From the NCBI RefSeq assembly GCF_022478115.1, contig NZ_JAKGSC010000002.1, positions 62,001 to 126,000 on the forward strand: a stretch of 64,000 bases of DNA, written 5' to 3'. The notes under the pieces were generated by a model. The model had not been told where the DNA came from and did not search any database. It saw nothing but the letters and a program-made list of their open reading frames with translations. The stretch's first letter is position 1. Every line of letters starts with the position of its first letter. Shown here in pieces: positions 8,406 through 18,302 of the stretch. Made by a program: the position numbers and the translations under genes. This stretch comes from Tenacibaculum aquimarinum (lineage in GTDB: Bacteria > Bacteroidota > Bacteroidia > Flavobacteriales > Flavobacteriaceae).

Positions 8406-11400
8406 ATGTTTTCTACAATATTTAAACACGAATTATCTTACTGGTTTAAAAAACCAGCCACTTATATTTTTACGACCATTTTCTTTTTGGTAGCTATATT
8501 TTTAGCTGCAAGTTCTGCAGGTATTTTTGACGGATTAACTGTAACAACAGGTTCTTCAAAAATAGTAAACTCGCCAATGGCAATAAACGGAATGTTTAAT
8601 GCAATGGCAATTTTCTTATTCTTTTTGTTTCCTTCCATTATAGGAGTTTCTGTATATAGAGATTATAAAAGTGAAATGCATTCCATTTTATATTCATATC
8701 CTTTTAAGAAGTTCAGTTATTTATCAGCAAAGTTTTTAAGTTCATTTTTAGTGGTACTTTTTATAATACTTGTTGCAGGAATCGGAATTTTTATTGGATT
8801 TAGATTACCAGGAACAAATTCAGAAATTGTATCTGCGTTTAATTTTTCTGCCTATGCACATTCTTATTTAGTGTATATAATTCCCAATGTCTTACTATTT
8901 GGAGCTATTGTTTTTGGGGTAGTAACATTTACAAGAAACATTGCTGCAGGTTTTATAACTGTAGTATTATTAATGTTTGTACAATCTGTTGCGGAAAGCT
9001 TTTTATCAAATCCAGACAATCGTTTTTGGACGGCTTTGTTTGATCCTTTTGGAGGACAAGCCGCTAATTATTACACACGTTATTGGACGGTTGCAGAGCA
9101 AAACGAATTAATGCCACCATTTAAAGGTGTTGTAATTTATAACAGATTATTATGGTTAGGAATTGCTTCCTTAGTTTTAGCAGGCGTTTATAAGTTATTT
9201 TCATTCAGCCAAAATGCGTTTTCATTCAGCTTTAAAAAAGCAAAAGGAGAACGAATGACCAAACAAAACTTTGGGGGAATTACACGTGTAGAAATCCCAG
9301 AGGTAACTTATGATTATTCTTTTTGGAACGATATTAAAACGACGTGGAAACTGTCTAATATCGATTTTAAATACATTGTTAAAAGTTGGCCATTTATAGC
9401 CATTTTAATTGTAGGTTTAATATCGTTATTAATATTTGCTTTAACAGCAGGTGAGTTGTTTGGAACAAAAACCTACCCAACAACTTGGCAAATGTTATTG
9501 TTACCAGGAACCGTATTTACATTTTTTATAAACCTGTTAACGTTCTTATATGCAGGTATGTTAATTAGAAGAGGAGAAATAGCAAAAGCTAATCATTTGG
9601 TAGATGTAACTCCAGTAAAAAATTGGACACTTTTAGGATCAAAATTTATTGCACTTTTAAAAATGCAATTGGTTTTATTAGCGGTAATTGTTGTTGCAGG
9701 AGTCTTATTTCAAACCTATAAAGGATATTATAATTTTGAATTAGGACATTATTTTTATGAAGTATATGTTTTACTATTTATCCACTTTGTAATTTGGGCA
9801 TTTTTAGCAATGTTAGTACAAACATTAATAAAAAATCCATATTTAGGATTGTTTGCATTATTGGTACTTTTAATTGGTTTACCTTTATTATCACTTGCAG
9901 GAATAGAACAATCAGTTTTCAAATACAACCAAGGTTCAAATTATCAATATTCAGACATGAATGGTTATGGATCTTCATTTAGTAGGTACTTTATTTACAA
10001 AACCTATTGGTTTGTTGGAGGTTTAATTTTATTGATTTTAGCTGGATTATTCTGGATGCGTGGAATTACATTTTCATTTGCTGAAAGATTTAAAATTGCA
10101 ATGAAACGTTTAAACGTAAAAACAATTGGAACTTTAGCTGTTCTTAGTCTTATTTTCTTCGGAATTGGAGGTAAAATTTATTATGAGAATAATTTCTTAA
10201 ATGATAATCGTTCAGCAAAAGAAGGAGAAAAATTACGCGTTAAATGGGAAAAGGATTACAAAAAGTATGAGAATTACGCCCAACCAAGAATTGTAGCTGT
10301 TAATGTTGATATGAATATTTTTCCGAAGACAAGAGATTTTAAATCTTCTGGAACCTATAAAATGATTAACAAAACAAATGAAGTAATTGATAGTGTTTTC
10401 TTAAATCATAATGGATATCCAAGTACTTTTGAATTTAACAAACCAAACAATTTGGTGTTAGAAGATACTGTTCAAAATTTTGATATTTATCAATTAGAAA
10501 AAGCCTTACAGCCTGGAGATAGTTTAGAATTAACGTTTACAGTTCATAACAAACCAAATACGTTACTAAGAAGTCATTCACCAGTTAGAGGAAACGGAAC
10601 GTTTATTAATAATACACAATTATATCCTTCTTTAGGATATTCTTCAGCAGGAGAACTAACGGATAACAAAACACGTAAAAAATTCGATTTACCGGAGAAT
10701 GATTTAAAACCACACCCATCAGATTCTACAGCTTTAGGGAATACTTATATAGCAAAAGATGCAGATTGGATAGATTTTGAAGCAACTGTTTCTACGTCTG
10801 AAGACCAAATTGCAATTGCTCCTGGATATTTGCAGAAAGAATGGACAAAAGATGGTCGTCGCTATTTCCATTACAAAATGGATAGTAAAATTTTAAACTT
10901 TTTTGCATTCAATTCTGCAAGTTATGAAGTTAAAAAAGATAAATGGAACGATGTTAATTTGGAAATTTACTATCAAAAAGGACACGAATTTAATTTAGAC
11001 AGAATGTTTAAAGGAATTAAAGCTTCTTTAGATTATAGTTCTAACAACTTTAGTCCGTACCAACATAAACAAGTTCGTATTATTGAATTCCCAAGAACTG
11101 GCGGAAGTTTTGCGCAATCATTTCCAAATACAATTCCGTTTTCAGAAGCAGTTGGTTTTATTGCAGACGTAGATGATTCTGATGAAGGTGGAGTAGATTA
11201 TCCATTTGCAATTACTGTGCATGAATTAGCGCATCAATGGTTTGCACATCAGGTAATTGGAGCAGACGTTTTAGGAGCAACTATGATGTCGGAAAGTATG
11301 TCTGAATACGTTTCTTTAAAAGTATTAGAAAAAGAATACGGAAAAGGTAAAATGCGTAAGTTTTTAAAGAAAGCTTTAGATGGTTATTTAATGCAAAGAA

Positions 11401-12062
11401 CTTTAGAGAGAAAACGAGAAAATGCGTTAATGTATAATGACGGTCAAGGTTATATACATTACCAAAAAGGTTCAATGGTTTTATATGCTATGAGCGATTA
11501 TTTAGGAGAAGAAAACTTTAATAATGCTATTAAAAAGTATGTTAATAAAGTAAAATTCCAAGACGCACCGTATACAACATCAATAGATATGGTAAATCAT
11601 ATTAAAGAGGTAACACCAGATTCTTTACAATATCTAATTAAAGATATGTTTGAAACAATTACGCTATACAGAAATAGAGTAGTAGACGTAAAATCTACCG
11701 AGTTAGATAACGGAAAATATCAAGTAGATATTGATTTTGAGGTTTCTAAATACAGAAATGACGAGAAAGGAAAACGTTATTATGGAACCCAAGTTGGAGA
11801 TACACTTTCTTATAAAACTGAAAAAATGAAGAATCCAGTATTGTCTGTGAAATTAGAAGATTATATAGATATTGGTATTTTTGGTGAAGAAGAAGTTGAT
11901 GGTAAAAAGAAAGAAACAGAGTTGTATTTACAAAAACATAAGATTACTAAAATAGATAATAAGGTTACTATTATAGTTGATAAAAAACCTGTTGAAGTAG
12001 GAGTAGATCCATACAATAAGTTAATTGACACACAATCTGAAGATAACCGAAGAAAGTTGTAG
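8406..12062 (+). CDS. ABC permease fused to an M1 family aminopeptidase
   Basis: A 1218-residue protein. The first 590 residues are two ABC-2-like membrane halves, each with several hydrophobic helices; the remainder is an extracytoplasmic M1 gluzincin domain. The zinc motif HELAH is at residues 939-943 and the third-ligand glutamate sits in MMSESMSEY at about residue 963, one residue further than the usual HExxH-x18-E spacing. This permease-plus-peptidase architecture recurs in Bacteroidota next to an ABC ATPase, which is the case here. A role in exporting and processing a peptide is inference. Confidence 0.88.
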   Translation: MFSTIFKHELSYWFKKPATYIFTTIFFLVAIFLAASSAGIFDGLTVTTGSSKIVNSPMAINGMFNAMAIFLFFLFPSIIGVSVYRDYKSEMHSILYSYPFKKFSYLSAKFLSSFLVVLFIILVAGIGIFIGFRLPGTNSEIVSAFNFSAYAHSYLVYIIPNVLLFGAIVFGVVTFTRNIAAGFITVVLLMFVQSVAESFLSNPDNRFWTALFDPFGGQAANYYTRYWTVAEQNELMPPFKGVVIYNRLLWLGIASLVLAGVYKLFSFSQNAFSFSFKKAKGERMTKQNFGGITRVEIPEVTYDYSFWNDIKTTWKLSNIDFKYIVKSWPFIAILIVGLISLLIFALTAGELFGTKTYPTTWQMLLLPGTVFTFFINLLTFLYAGMLIRRGEIAKANHLVDVTPVKNWTLLGSKFIALLKMQLVLLAVIVVAGVLFQTYKGYYNFELGHYFYEVYVLLFIHFVIWAFLAMLVQTLIKNPYLGLFALLVLLIGLPLLSLAGIEQSVFKYNQGSNYQYSDMNGYGSSFSRYFIYKTYWFVGGLILLILAGLFWMRGITFSFAERFKIAMKRLNVKTIGTLAVLSLIFFGIGGKIYYENNFLNDNRSAKEGEKLRVKWEKDYKKYENYAQPRIVAVNVDMNIFPKTRDFKSSGTYKMINKTNEVIDSVFLNHNGYPSTFEFNKPNNLVLEDTVQNFDIYQLEKALQPGDSLELTFTVHNKPNTLLRSHSPVRGNGTFINNTQLYPSLGYSSAGELTDNKTRKKFDLPENDLKPHPSDSTALGNTYIAKDADWIDFEATVSTSEDQIAIAPGYLQKEWTKDGRRYFHYKMDSKILNFFAFNSASYEVKKDKWNDVNLEIYYQKGHEFNLDRMFKGIKASLDYSSNNFSPYQHKQVRIIEFPRTGGSFAQSFPNTIPFSEAVGFIADVDDSDEGGVDYPFAITVHELAHQWFAHQVIGADVLGATMMSESMSEYVSLKVLEKEYGKGKMRKFLKKALDGYLMQRTLERKRENALMYNDGQGYIHYQKGSMVLYAMSDYLGEENFNNAIKKYVNKVKFQDAPYTTSIDMVNHIKEVTPDSLQYLIKDMFETITLYRNRVVDVKSTELDNGKYQVDIDFEVSKYRNDEKGKRYYGTQVGDTLSYKTEKMKNPVLSVKLEDYIDIGIFGEEEVDGKKKETELYLQKHKITKIDNKVTIIVDKKPVEVGVDPYNKLIDTQSEDNRRKL

Positions 12063-12080
12063 TAATTTTAATTTAGAGCA

Positions 12081-12112
12081 AAAAAAACCGAAACATTTGT
12101 TTCGGTTTTTTT
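12081..12112 (+). terminator. Terminator of the ABC/M1 operon
   Basis: AAACCGAAAC pairs with GTTTCGGTTT around an ATTT loop, flanked by A and T runs on both sides. It can work in both directions and lies 120 bases from the end of the convergent GH13 gene. Confidence 0.85.
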
Positions 12113-12232
12113 TATGTAAACAGTTTGTTTTTTGAACTTTAAGGAATATCTTTTGTAGTCCTATTTAATTTATACATTTCATATACTAGCATACATTTAA
12201 GAATACTCTAAAACTAAAGTATATCCTATTAA

Positions 12233-15007
12233 TTATTTTTTCAATAATTTCAATGCGGTGCTACTATTATTAAGTTTAACAAAATAAATACCTTTTTCTA
12301 TGTTTTCAATATAAAAGATAGTTTCAGAATTAAAATTACCTTTAAATTCTTTTATTTTTCTTCCATTTGTATCATATAGGATAACATTATTAGTATCTCT
12401 GTTTAATCTAAATGAACCTTTACTTGGGTTTGGATATATTAAAGTTTTTGTTTGAGTAAAGAAATCTTCTGTAGAAAGTGTAACTGGTGTATCTGCATAT
12501 AATTTAAACTCACCTGGAGCTAAAGAAATTGATGTTGAAGTATCTGTAATCGTAATACTTGCGTTATCGTCTAGTATATTATACCAAGTACCTTCTTTTT
12601 GAAAATTAGGAGTAATACTTTGAGTAGTAACTCCAAAGTTACCAATTATTACTACATTTTTTATTTGATCTGCTGTTTCGTCTGTTAAATGAATTGTATT
12701 TAATCCATTTGCATTACCTACATCTAAAGTAAAATCAGTTGTTTTAAAAATATCGTAATTTAATTTTAACTCAATTAATTTAGACCAAGTTTCTTTTATT
12801 TTCTTTCGATTTTCATTGTCTAAATAGTTCCATAAAATTGGTTTGTTACCTGTTCTTCCATTTTGATTTATAGAGATGTCATATCCAAGTTCACCAAATT
12901 GCCAAATCATTTTTGGTCCAGGAACTGTAAAATAAAAAGCGCCAGCTAATTCTTCTCTTGCTAAAGCTGTATTTAAGTCTTTAATACTATAGCTTCCGTT
13001 AGAATTACCAAACTGTAAGTTTTTATACATTAGGCGTTCTTCATCATGGCTTTCCATATAACTTACGTTTGCAGGAACAGACCAACCTCTATTTTTGTAA
13101 GAAATCCAAGAAAAATCTGCATCACTACCAAAGCCCATTGTTGCTTGGTTATATTGGTGATTATGGTTACTCCAAACCATAATTCCTTTACCTTCATTTA
13201 ATCTATAATTTACCCATTCTGTTTCTTCTGCATTTGTACCTAAATGTTCGAAAATAATGTAGAAGTTAGGGTCTATTTCCCATTGTTTATCAGCATAACC
13301 TTTTAAAACATCAACTCTATCTTGTTGATAGGCATTTGTACAGACTTCACTACCTGTACAGTTTTGTGTAAATCCTTTTGTTAAATCCCATCTAAAACCA
13401 TCAATTTTATATTCATCTATCCAGTATTGAGAAACTCTATTTACATAATCTCTAACAGCTTGCTTAGAGTGATTAAAATCGTTAAAAACACTGTATGAAT
13501 GTCTTGCAACAGGGTTAAAGAAAGGGCTGTCTGAACTAGCTTGTCCACCATAACCACCATTGTCTGTATTATACATTCTGTAGTATGGGTTTTGTCCACT
13601 TGCGTGATTAAAAGCAACATCAATAATTACTGCAATTCCTCTAGTATGACATTCGTCTATAAATTGTTTAAAAGAAGTAGTATTACCATAGTATTTATCT
13701 AGCGCCATGTGAAACGAAGGATTATATCCCCAAGATTCATTGCCATCAAATTCCATTACTGGCATTAATTCTATTGCATTAATTCCTAATTCTTCTAAAT
13801 AATCTAACCTTGCTTTAACTGCGTCGTAAGAATGTAATTCATCAAAATCTCTAATTAAAAGTTCATAAATAACTAAATCTGTTTTTTCTGGTTTAGTAAA
13901 CGTATTGTTTTGCCAAACATATTCATCATCTCCAGTTCTTAATAAAGTTACTGCATGGTTTGTTTGACCTGTTGGATAACTTGGTAAATTTGGATACGTA
14001 GTTGCGTTAATGTATTGATCGTTAGATTCTGTTAAAACAACAGTAGAGTATGGGTCTGCAACTCTTAATTCTGCATTAATTATATATTGATAAGAATAAT
14101 CAGTTTGTGGAGTTAATCCAGTAAGTTCAATCCAAAAACGATCATCTGATGGATCTTTTTTAAGTAAATATGCATCATCTATTTGCCAATTATTAAAACT
14201 ACCAATTAAATGTATAAAATCTTTGCCAGGTGCATAAAACACTAATGTAGTTTTTGTATTGTCTGCCGTATTTAAGTTAATTCCATCTTTCATGCCAGAA
14301 GGAACAGCAACTTCAGTAACCATTGGTCTAACAATTGCTTGAAACGTTGTGTTTTTTGTTTCACCATTATTTGTTGCTTCTAAAACATAGTTAGTGTTTT
14401 CAGTTACAGTAGGAGTAAAGGTGTATGTTGTTGTATTATTATCTTGGTTAATAATAGCACCATTAGCTTTTAAAGTGAAATTTGCAGTTAAAGAAGTAGT
14501 TGCATTTATTGAAATACTTTCTCCTGAGTTTAAGATTGTAGTTTCTGTAGATGGTGAATTTAAAGTTAGTTGAAAAGTACCAACATTAAAAATGAAGTCT
14601 GCACAACCATTATCTTTCAATTCTTGGCTTCCGTCAGCATTTCTAAAAACCATTCCTAGTCTAGTTACATTTGTTGCCTGTGTGTCATTTAAGTTATAAT
14701 ATGTTTTTGGGGTAAATGTTATTTCCCAACGATTGTTTGCAGTATTTAACGTCATTTCTCCAACACCATCGTCTTGCCCCCAATTACCAGTAACACTAAT
14801 ATCAAATGCATTAGAATCACTTCCAACACCGGAATGTATATAAATTTTAGAAGGATTGCTAAAACCATTACAATCTGAAGCAGTACTATTAGCATCAAGA
14901 CTAATTGTAATTGATTCATTTATGTCGAAAGCGCTAGGTGTTATTGTAACCTGACTAAAGCTTAATGAAGTTATAAGTAAAATGAATAAAAAAGTAATTT
15001 TTTTCAT
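12233..15007 (-). CDS. Type IX-secreted GH13 alpha-amylase (surface/extracellular starch hydrolase)
   Basis: From the ATG at 15007 the product is 924 residues. A longer frame would begin with a TTG inside the upstream hairpin, and the signal peptide begins at MKKITFLF. Order: signal peptide; an N-terminal beta domain (about 20-140) resembling DUF4961-like modules; an Ig-like region; a CBM48-like E-set (about 235-320); the GH13 barrel (about 370-760) with VIIDVAFNH, nucleophile D541 in FRWDLTKG, acid/base Glu in IIFEHLG and Asp in ESHDEERL; a C-terminal beta domain; and a type IX sorting domain (IYPNPSKGSF). It is the likely SusG counterpart, cutting starch outside the cell. It is last in the susC-susD-susE operon but separated from susE by a terminator-like hairpin. 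Confidence 0.9.
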   Translation of the reverse strand: MKKITFLFILLITSLSFSQVTITPSAFDINESITISLDANSTASDCNGFSNPSKIYIHSGVGSDSNAFDISVTGNWGQDDGVGEMTLNTANNRWEITFTPKTYYNLNDTQATNVTRLGMVFRNADGSQELKDNGCADFIFNVGTFQLTLNSPSTETTILNSGESISINATTSLTANFTLKANGAIINQDNNTTTYTFTPTVTENTNYVLEATNNGETKNTTFQAIVRPMVTEVAVPSGMKDGINLNTADNTKTTLVFYAPGKDFIHLIGSFNNWQIDDAYLLKKDPSDDRFWIELTGLTPQTDYSYQYIINAELRVADPYSTVVLTESNDQYINATTYPNLPSYPTGQTNHAVTLLRTGDDEYVWQNNTFTKPEKTDLVIYELLIRDFDELHSYDAVKARLDYLEELGINAIELMPVMEFDGNESWGYNPSFHMALDKYYGNTTSFKQFIDECHTRGIAVIIDVAFNHASGQNPYYRMYNTDNGGYGGQASSDSPFFNPVARHSYSVFNDFNHSKQAVRDYVNRVSQYWIDEYKIDGFRWDLTKGFTQNCTGSEVCTNAYQQDRVDVLKGYADKQWEIDPNFYIIFEHLGTNAEETEWVNYRLNEGKGIMVWSNHNHQYNQATMGFGSDADFSWISYKNRGWSVPANVSYMESHDEERLMYKNLQFGNSNGSYSIKDLNTALAREELAGAFYFTVPGPKMIWQFGELGYDISINQNGRTGNKPILWNYLDNENRKKIKETWSKLIELKLNYDIFKTTDFTLDVGNANGLNTIHLTDETADQIKNVVIIGNFGVTTQSITPNFQKEGTWYNILDDNASITITDTSTSISLAPGEFKLYADTPVTLSTEDFFTQTKTLIYPNPSKGSFRLNRDTNNVILYDTNGRKIKEFKGNFNSETIFYIENIEKGIYFVKLNNSSTALKLLKK

Positions 15008-15025
15008 AATAATGCCTTTTAAAAA

Positions 15026-15053
15026 CAAAGGCTACCCAAGTAGGTAGCCTTTG
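15026..15053 (-). terminator. Terminator/attenuator-like hairpin between susE-like and GH13 genes
   Basis: CAAAGGCTACC and GGTAGCCTTTG form a perfect 11-bp stem. In the minus-strand transcript the stem is followed by UUUUU, just after the susE-like stop (15071) and 19 bases before the GH13 start. It probably lowers expression of the secreted amylase relative to susCDE or stabilises the upstream mRNA. It also argues against the upstream TTG start. Confidence 0.75.
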
Positions 15054-15070
15054 AGTTTTTAATTAAATAA

Positions 15071-15911
15071 TTAGTTTATTGTATAAGTTGGGTTTGCTGG
15101 ATCAGAAAAATCTAGCACAAATGAGTAAGTTCCTGCTGTTGCTGGTATATTTCCTCCATCTGTTTCTAAAGTTCCGTCTGCACCATTGTCTCCATAGCTA
15201 AGAGCCCAAGCTTCATTAGATCTAAATTTATATTCTCCGTCTAAAAGAGTAACATTGTTTAATATCCAGATATCATCATTTGGCTGAGACCAATCTCTAC
15301 TAAATATTGCATCTGGAGTTGCTCCCCAATTGTTATAAGCAGAACCAACAAGCCCCCAAATATTATCTATTGATTTTAAAGAATATGATAAATCATTTAA
15401 GTTAACAGTAACTATATATCTACCTGAAGTTGTAGCTATATTACCGCCAGAAGTATCTAAAAATCCAGGTGAACCTTCTCCATAAGCTGTACCCCAATCA
15501 TTATTCATTCTAAACTTCATTTCACCATCTTCTAGTTTTACTATTCCTCTAAATTGATCTGAATAAGAATCGTAAGTAAGGGCAAAATCTGGAGTTGCTC
15601 CCCAATTATTATAGGCAGAACCAACAATACCTAAAGAAAAATTTTCAATACTGTACGTTAATGTTGTTAGGTTCATTGTAATTTTATAAGAACCTGCACT
15701 AACAGCAATATTATCACCACCTGCATCTAAAGTTCCGTCTACTCCTGTATCTCCATAATTATTTGTCCAAAGGCTATCTTCTCTAAACTTAATTTCACCA
15801 TCTATTAAATTAACGTAAGCAACTAAAACACCTGCAGTACTTGTTGTGTAAAAAGGTAAGTCTGGAGTTGCTCCCCAATCATTTGCAGCAGAACCAACAA
15901 TTCCCCATCTT
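15071..15911 (-). repeat. Three tandem starch-binding modules (about 275-bp period)
   Basis: Plus-strand sequence TCTGGAGTTGCTCCCCAAT recurs near 15314, 15590 and 15863, marking three in-frame copies of the SusE-type module. The first two spacings are 276 and 273 bases. Confidence 0.8.
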
Positions 15912-16390
15912 GTAGATAAATCTAAGATGCTAGAATATGTTGTTATGTTAATTGTTTTTGCATCTGTGTTAATAAGTAACTGACCGCCAACAAAACCTTG
16001 TAGTTTTATTTTTAAATCTGATGCTACATCTGCTTCAGCACCTAAACCTAATGCAATTGCATTTAATTCTAGTGTGTTAAAAGATTTTTCTAAGTTATCA
16101 CCAGCATCTATTATTTTAGCATTGCTAAAATCACCTGTAGCTAAATCTATTAGTAATTTATAGTTAGGTGCAGCATTGAAACCAAAATCTGGTTCTGCCC
16201 AATTTGTATTTAATGCAATTTCTTCTTCGTTTGCTTCTAAAAGTACAATTGGTGAAGTTTGCTGAATTATAAGTTCTGTTGTTGCTTCAACATCTGAGTT
16301 TATTATTATTCTATCACTAAGATCTTCACAACTGGTAAAACCAATTGATACCAAAATTATAGCGAATAATGAATTTATTATTTTTTTCAT
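15071..16390 (-). CDS. SusE/SusF-like outer-membrane starch-binding lipoprotein
   Basis: A 439-residue lipoprotein (lipobox near FTSCED). Residues about 25-150 match the SusE N-terminal Ig-like domain. Three tandem starch-binding modules of about 92 residues follow, each opening with W/L-G-x-V-G-S-A-x-N-x-W-G-A-T-P-D and containing GExKFR and a YG-D/E-G...GGNI segment; aromatic residues in these positions bind alpha-glucan in SusE/SusF. It follows susD by 11 bases in the same operon. The modules resemble one inserted in the neighbouring SusD. Confidence 0.9.
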   Translation of the reverse strand: MKKIINSLFAIILVSIGFTSCEDLSDRIIINSDVEATTELIIQQTSPIVLLEANEEEIALNTNWAEPDFGFNAAPNYKLLIDLATGDFSNAKIIDAGDNLEKSFNTLELNAIALGLGAEADVASDLKIKLQGFVGGQLLINTDAKTINITTYSSILDLSTRWGIVGSAANDWGATPDLPFYTTSTAGVLVAYVNLIDGEIKFREDSLWTNNYGDTGVDGTLDAGGDNIAVSAGSYKITMNLTTLTYSIENFSLGIVGSAYNNWGATPDFALTYDSYSDQFRGIVKLEDGEMKFRMNNDWGTAYGEGSPGFLDTSGGNIATTSGRYIVTVNLNDLSYSLKSIDNIWGLVGSAYNNWGATPDAIFSRDWSQPNDDIWILNNVTLLDGEYKFRSNEAWALSYGDNGADGTLETDGGNIPATAGTYSFVLDFSDPANPTYTIN

Positions 16391-16401
16391 GTCTTTATAT
16401 A

Positions 16402-18291
16402 TTAGTATCCTGGATTTTGAGTTAAATTAGGATTTGTTGTTATGATGTTATTTGGTAGAGGAAACAGATTTCTATAATCTTCAACACCAACACCGTCTTT
16501 AGAATCTCCTTTAAAAGGCCATAAATAATTACTAGTTGTAAAATAATTATATCTTATTAAATCTGATCTTCTTTGTCCTTCCCAATATAATTCACGAGAT
16601 CTTTCGTCTAAAACAAAATCTAAAGTTAAATCGCCACTATTTATGTTACCGCTAGTATTACCAAATGCTCTTTGTCTTAATTCATTAATTTTAGTTACCG
16701 CTAAACCTAAATCTCCGCCGCCACCTCTAAGTGTTGCTTCTGCGTAGTTTAAGTAAATTTCTGCTAATCTAATTAATGCTAAATCTGTATCTACAAAATC
16801 TCCAGCAGCATCAGATCCTTGGTTTCCGTTAGAGTCTACATTTTTAAATTTAGTTACTGCATAACCGTTTTCAAAAGAAGGTATCTCTTCTATTTCTAGG
16901 GTTTGTCCATCTTTATGAAACATACCTCTAGTGTCACCTTTAAAAGTTGTTATCGTGTATGTTAGAGTATTTAAATCTAAAGTTATAAAATAAGTTCCGG
17001 CTTCTGTAATAGGAATGTTAGAGCCTCCTGCTTCAATTGAGCCATCATTATTGTCATCACCATAATTATTACCCCAGTCTTCATCAAATCTAAATTTCAT
17101 TTCTCCTTGAGTTAAATCTGCATAGATAGCGTATGTGTTACTACCTGTTTCATACATTTCCATATCTGGACCATTCCACAAGTTTAAAGTAGCATCACCT
17201 ACTAATCCCCATTTAGAGATTGTTCCTAAACTATTATTAAGTTCTGAAACATCTGCGTTAAATTTATTTACTAAATTTTTTGTAGTTCTTAAGCCTCCCC
17301 AGCCACCATTAACTCCAAATTCGGTAGCATTCATATTACCACCAATAGCTGCGTGTACTAAAAATGTAGAACCACCAAAAGTTTGAGACCTAAGGCCATC
17401 AAAATTTAATGTAAAAATAAATTCATTTTGTGCACCATTAGTATTATTATCTGCTAAAAATAGCTCATCATATGCAGTACCATTTCCGTTAGCATCTGTT
17501 GTGTTTATAGAATAACTAGAAGTCATTACATTGTTAGAAAAAGTAACAGCTTCTGTGTATCTTGCTGTACCTGTAAAAACTTCGGCATTTAAATATAATT
17601 TAGATAATAATGCCCAAGATGCAACTTTATCTACTCTACCATATTCATTAGCACCACTTGGTTTTAAGAGGTCTTGAATTTCTAACAATTCAGTTTCAAT
17701 AAAATTGAATATATCATTTCTACTAGCTTGTGAAGGTAATTCTGTAGTTACTGAAGTAACTAAAGGTACACCTCCATATAAATCCATTAAGTTATAGTAA
17801 GCAAAGGCTCTTAAAAAACGAGCTTCAGCAATAAAGCTTTCAACTTCTGGATCTGTTAATCCTGCTGCGTTGTCTATAAAAGAATTACAAAAAGATACTT
17901 CTTGTGCTAATCTATAATACATTGCTTCGGAAAAATCATTACTTCCAGACCAGTACATACCATGTAAATCTGGTAAACCTGCATCTCCCCAACCAACAAC
18001 TGCGTGATCTGTTGTTAATTCATTTAAGTTAAATAACATTCTAGAATATTGAGAAAAACCTTCATCGATATCTGAGATATCTGCTTGACCAGCAGGCCCT
18101 TGTTGTCCTGTTAAAGCTAAACTTGCATACAGTTTTGCAAGTGCTCCTTGTGCTTCTGTAATATTAGAAAACACATCTTCTTCGGTAAAACTATCTGGAT
18201 CAATTGGTGATTGATCTAAATCTTCGTGACATGATATAACTCCTAAAGATAATATCATGATTACAATTAAATATTTAAATTTTTGTTTCAT
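16402..18291 (-). CDS. susD: SusD-family starch-binding lipoprotein with an inserted SusE-like module
   Basis: A 629-residue lipoprotein (lipobox VISCHED). It has the SusD helical core, with ARFLRAFAYYNLMDLYGGVPL near residue 155 and a C-terminal half with AEIYLNYAEA, ELYWEGQRRSDLIRY and the usual LTQNPGY end. Between about residues 360 and 448 it carries an extra domain (KWGLVGDATLNLWNGPDMEM, GEMKFRFDEDWG, GGSNIPITEAGTYF) that aligns with the three modules of the SusE-like protein. Removing it joins normal SusD sequence (NLVNKFNADVSEL to DTRGMFHKDGQ). The insert accounts for most of the extra length over ordinary SusD proteins. It lies 11 bases after susC and forms the lid of the SusCD importer. 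Confidence 0.93.
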   Translation of the reverse strand: MKQKFKYLIVIMILSLGVISCHEDLDQSPIDPDSFTEEDVFSNITEAQGALAKLYASLALTGQQGPAGQADISDIDEGFSQYSRMLFNLNELTTDHAVVGWGDAGLPDLHGMYWSGSNDFSEAMYYRLAQEVSFCNSFIDNAAGLTDPEVESFIAEARFLRAFAYYNLMDLYGGVPLVTSVTTELPSQASRNDIFNFIETELLEIQDLLKPSGANEYGRVDKVASWALLSKLYLNAEVFTGTARYTEAVTFSNNVMTSSYSINTTDANGNGTAYDELFLADNNTNGAQNEFIFTLNFDGLRSQTFGGSTFLVHAAIGGNMNATEFGVNGGWGGLRTTKNLVNKFNADVSELNNSLGTISKWGLVGDATLNLWNGPDMEMYETGSNTYAIYADLTQGEMKFRFDEDWGNNYGDDNNDGSIEAGGSNIPITEAGTYFITLDLNTLTYTITTFKGDTRGMFHKDGQTLEIEEIPSFENGYAVTKFKNVDSNGNQGSDAAGDFVDTDLALIRLAEIYLNYAEATLRGGGGDLGLAVTKINELRQRAFGNTSGNINSGDLTLDFVLDERSRELYWEGQRRSDLIRYNYFTTSNYLWPFKGDSKDGVGVEDYRNLFPLPNNIITTNPNLTQNPGY

Positions 18292-18302
18292 TTTTCTTTT
18301 TA

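Noticed and set aside
15008..15028. TTG start adding MFLKGII to the secreted GH13
   Set aside because: It lies in the tail of the terminator-like hairpin, and the signal peptide begins at the later ATG.
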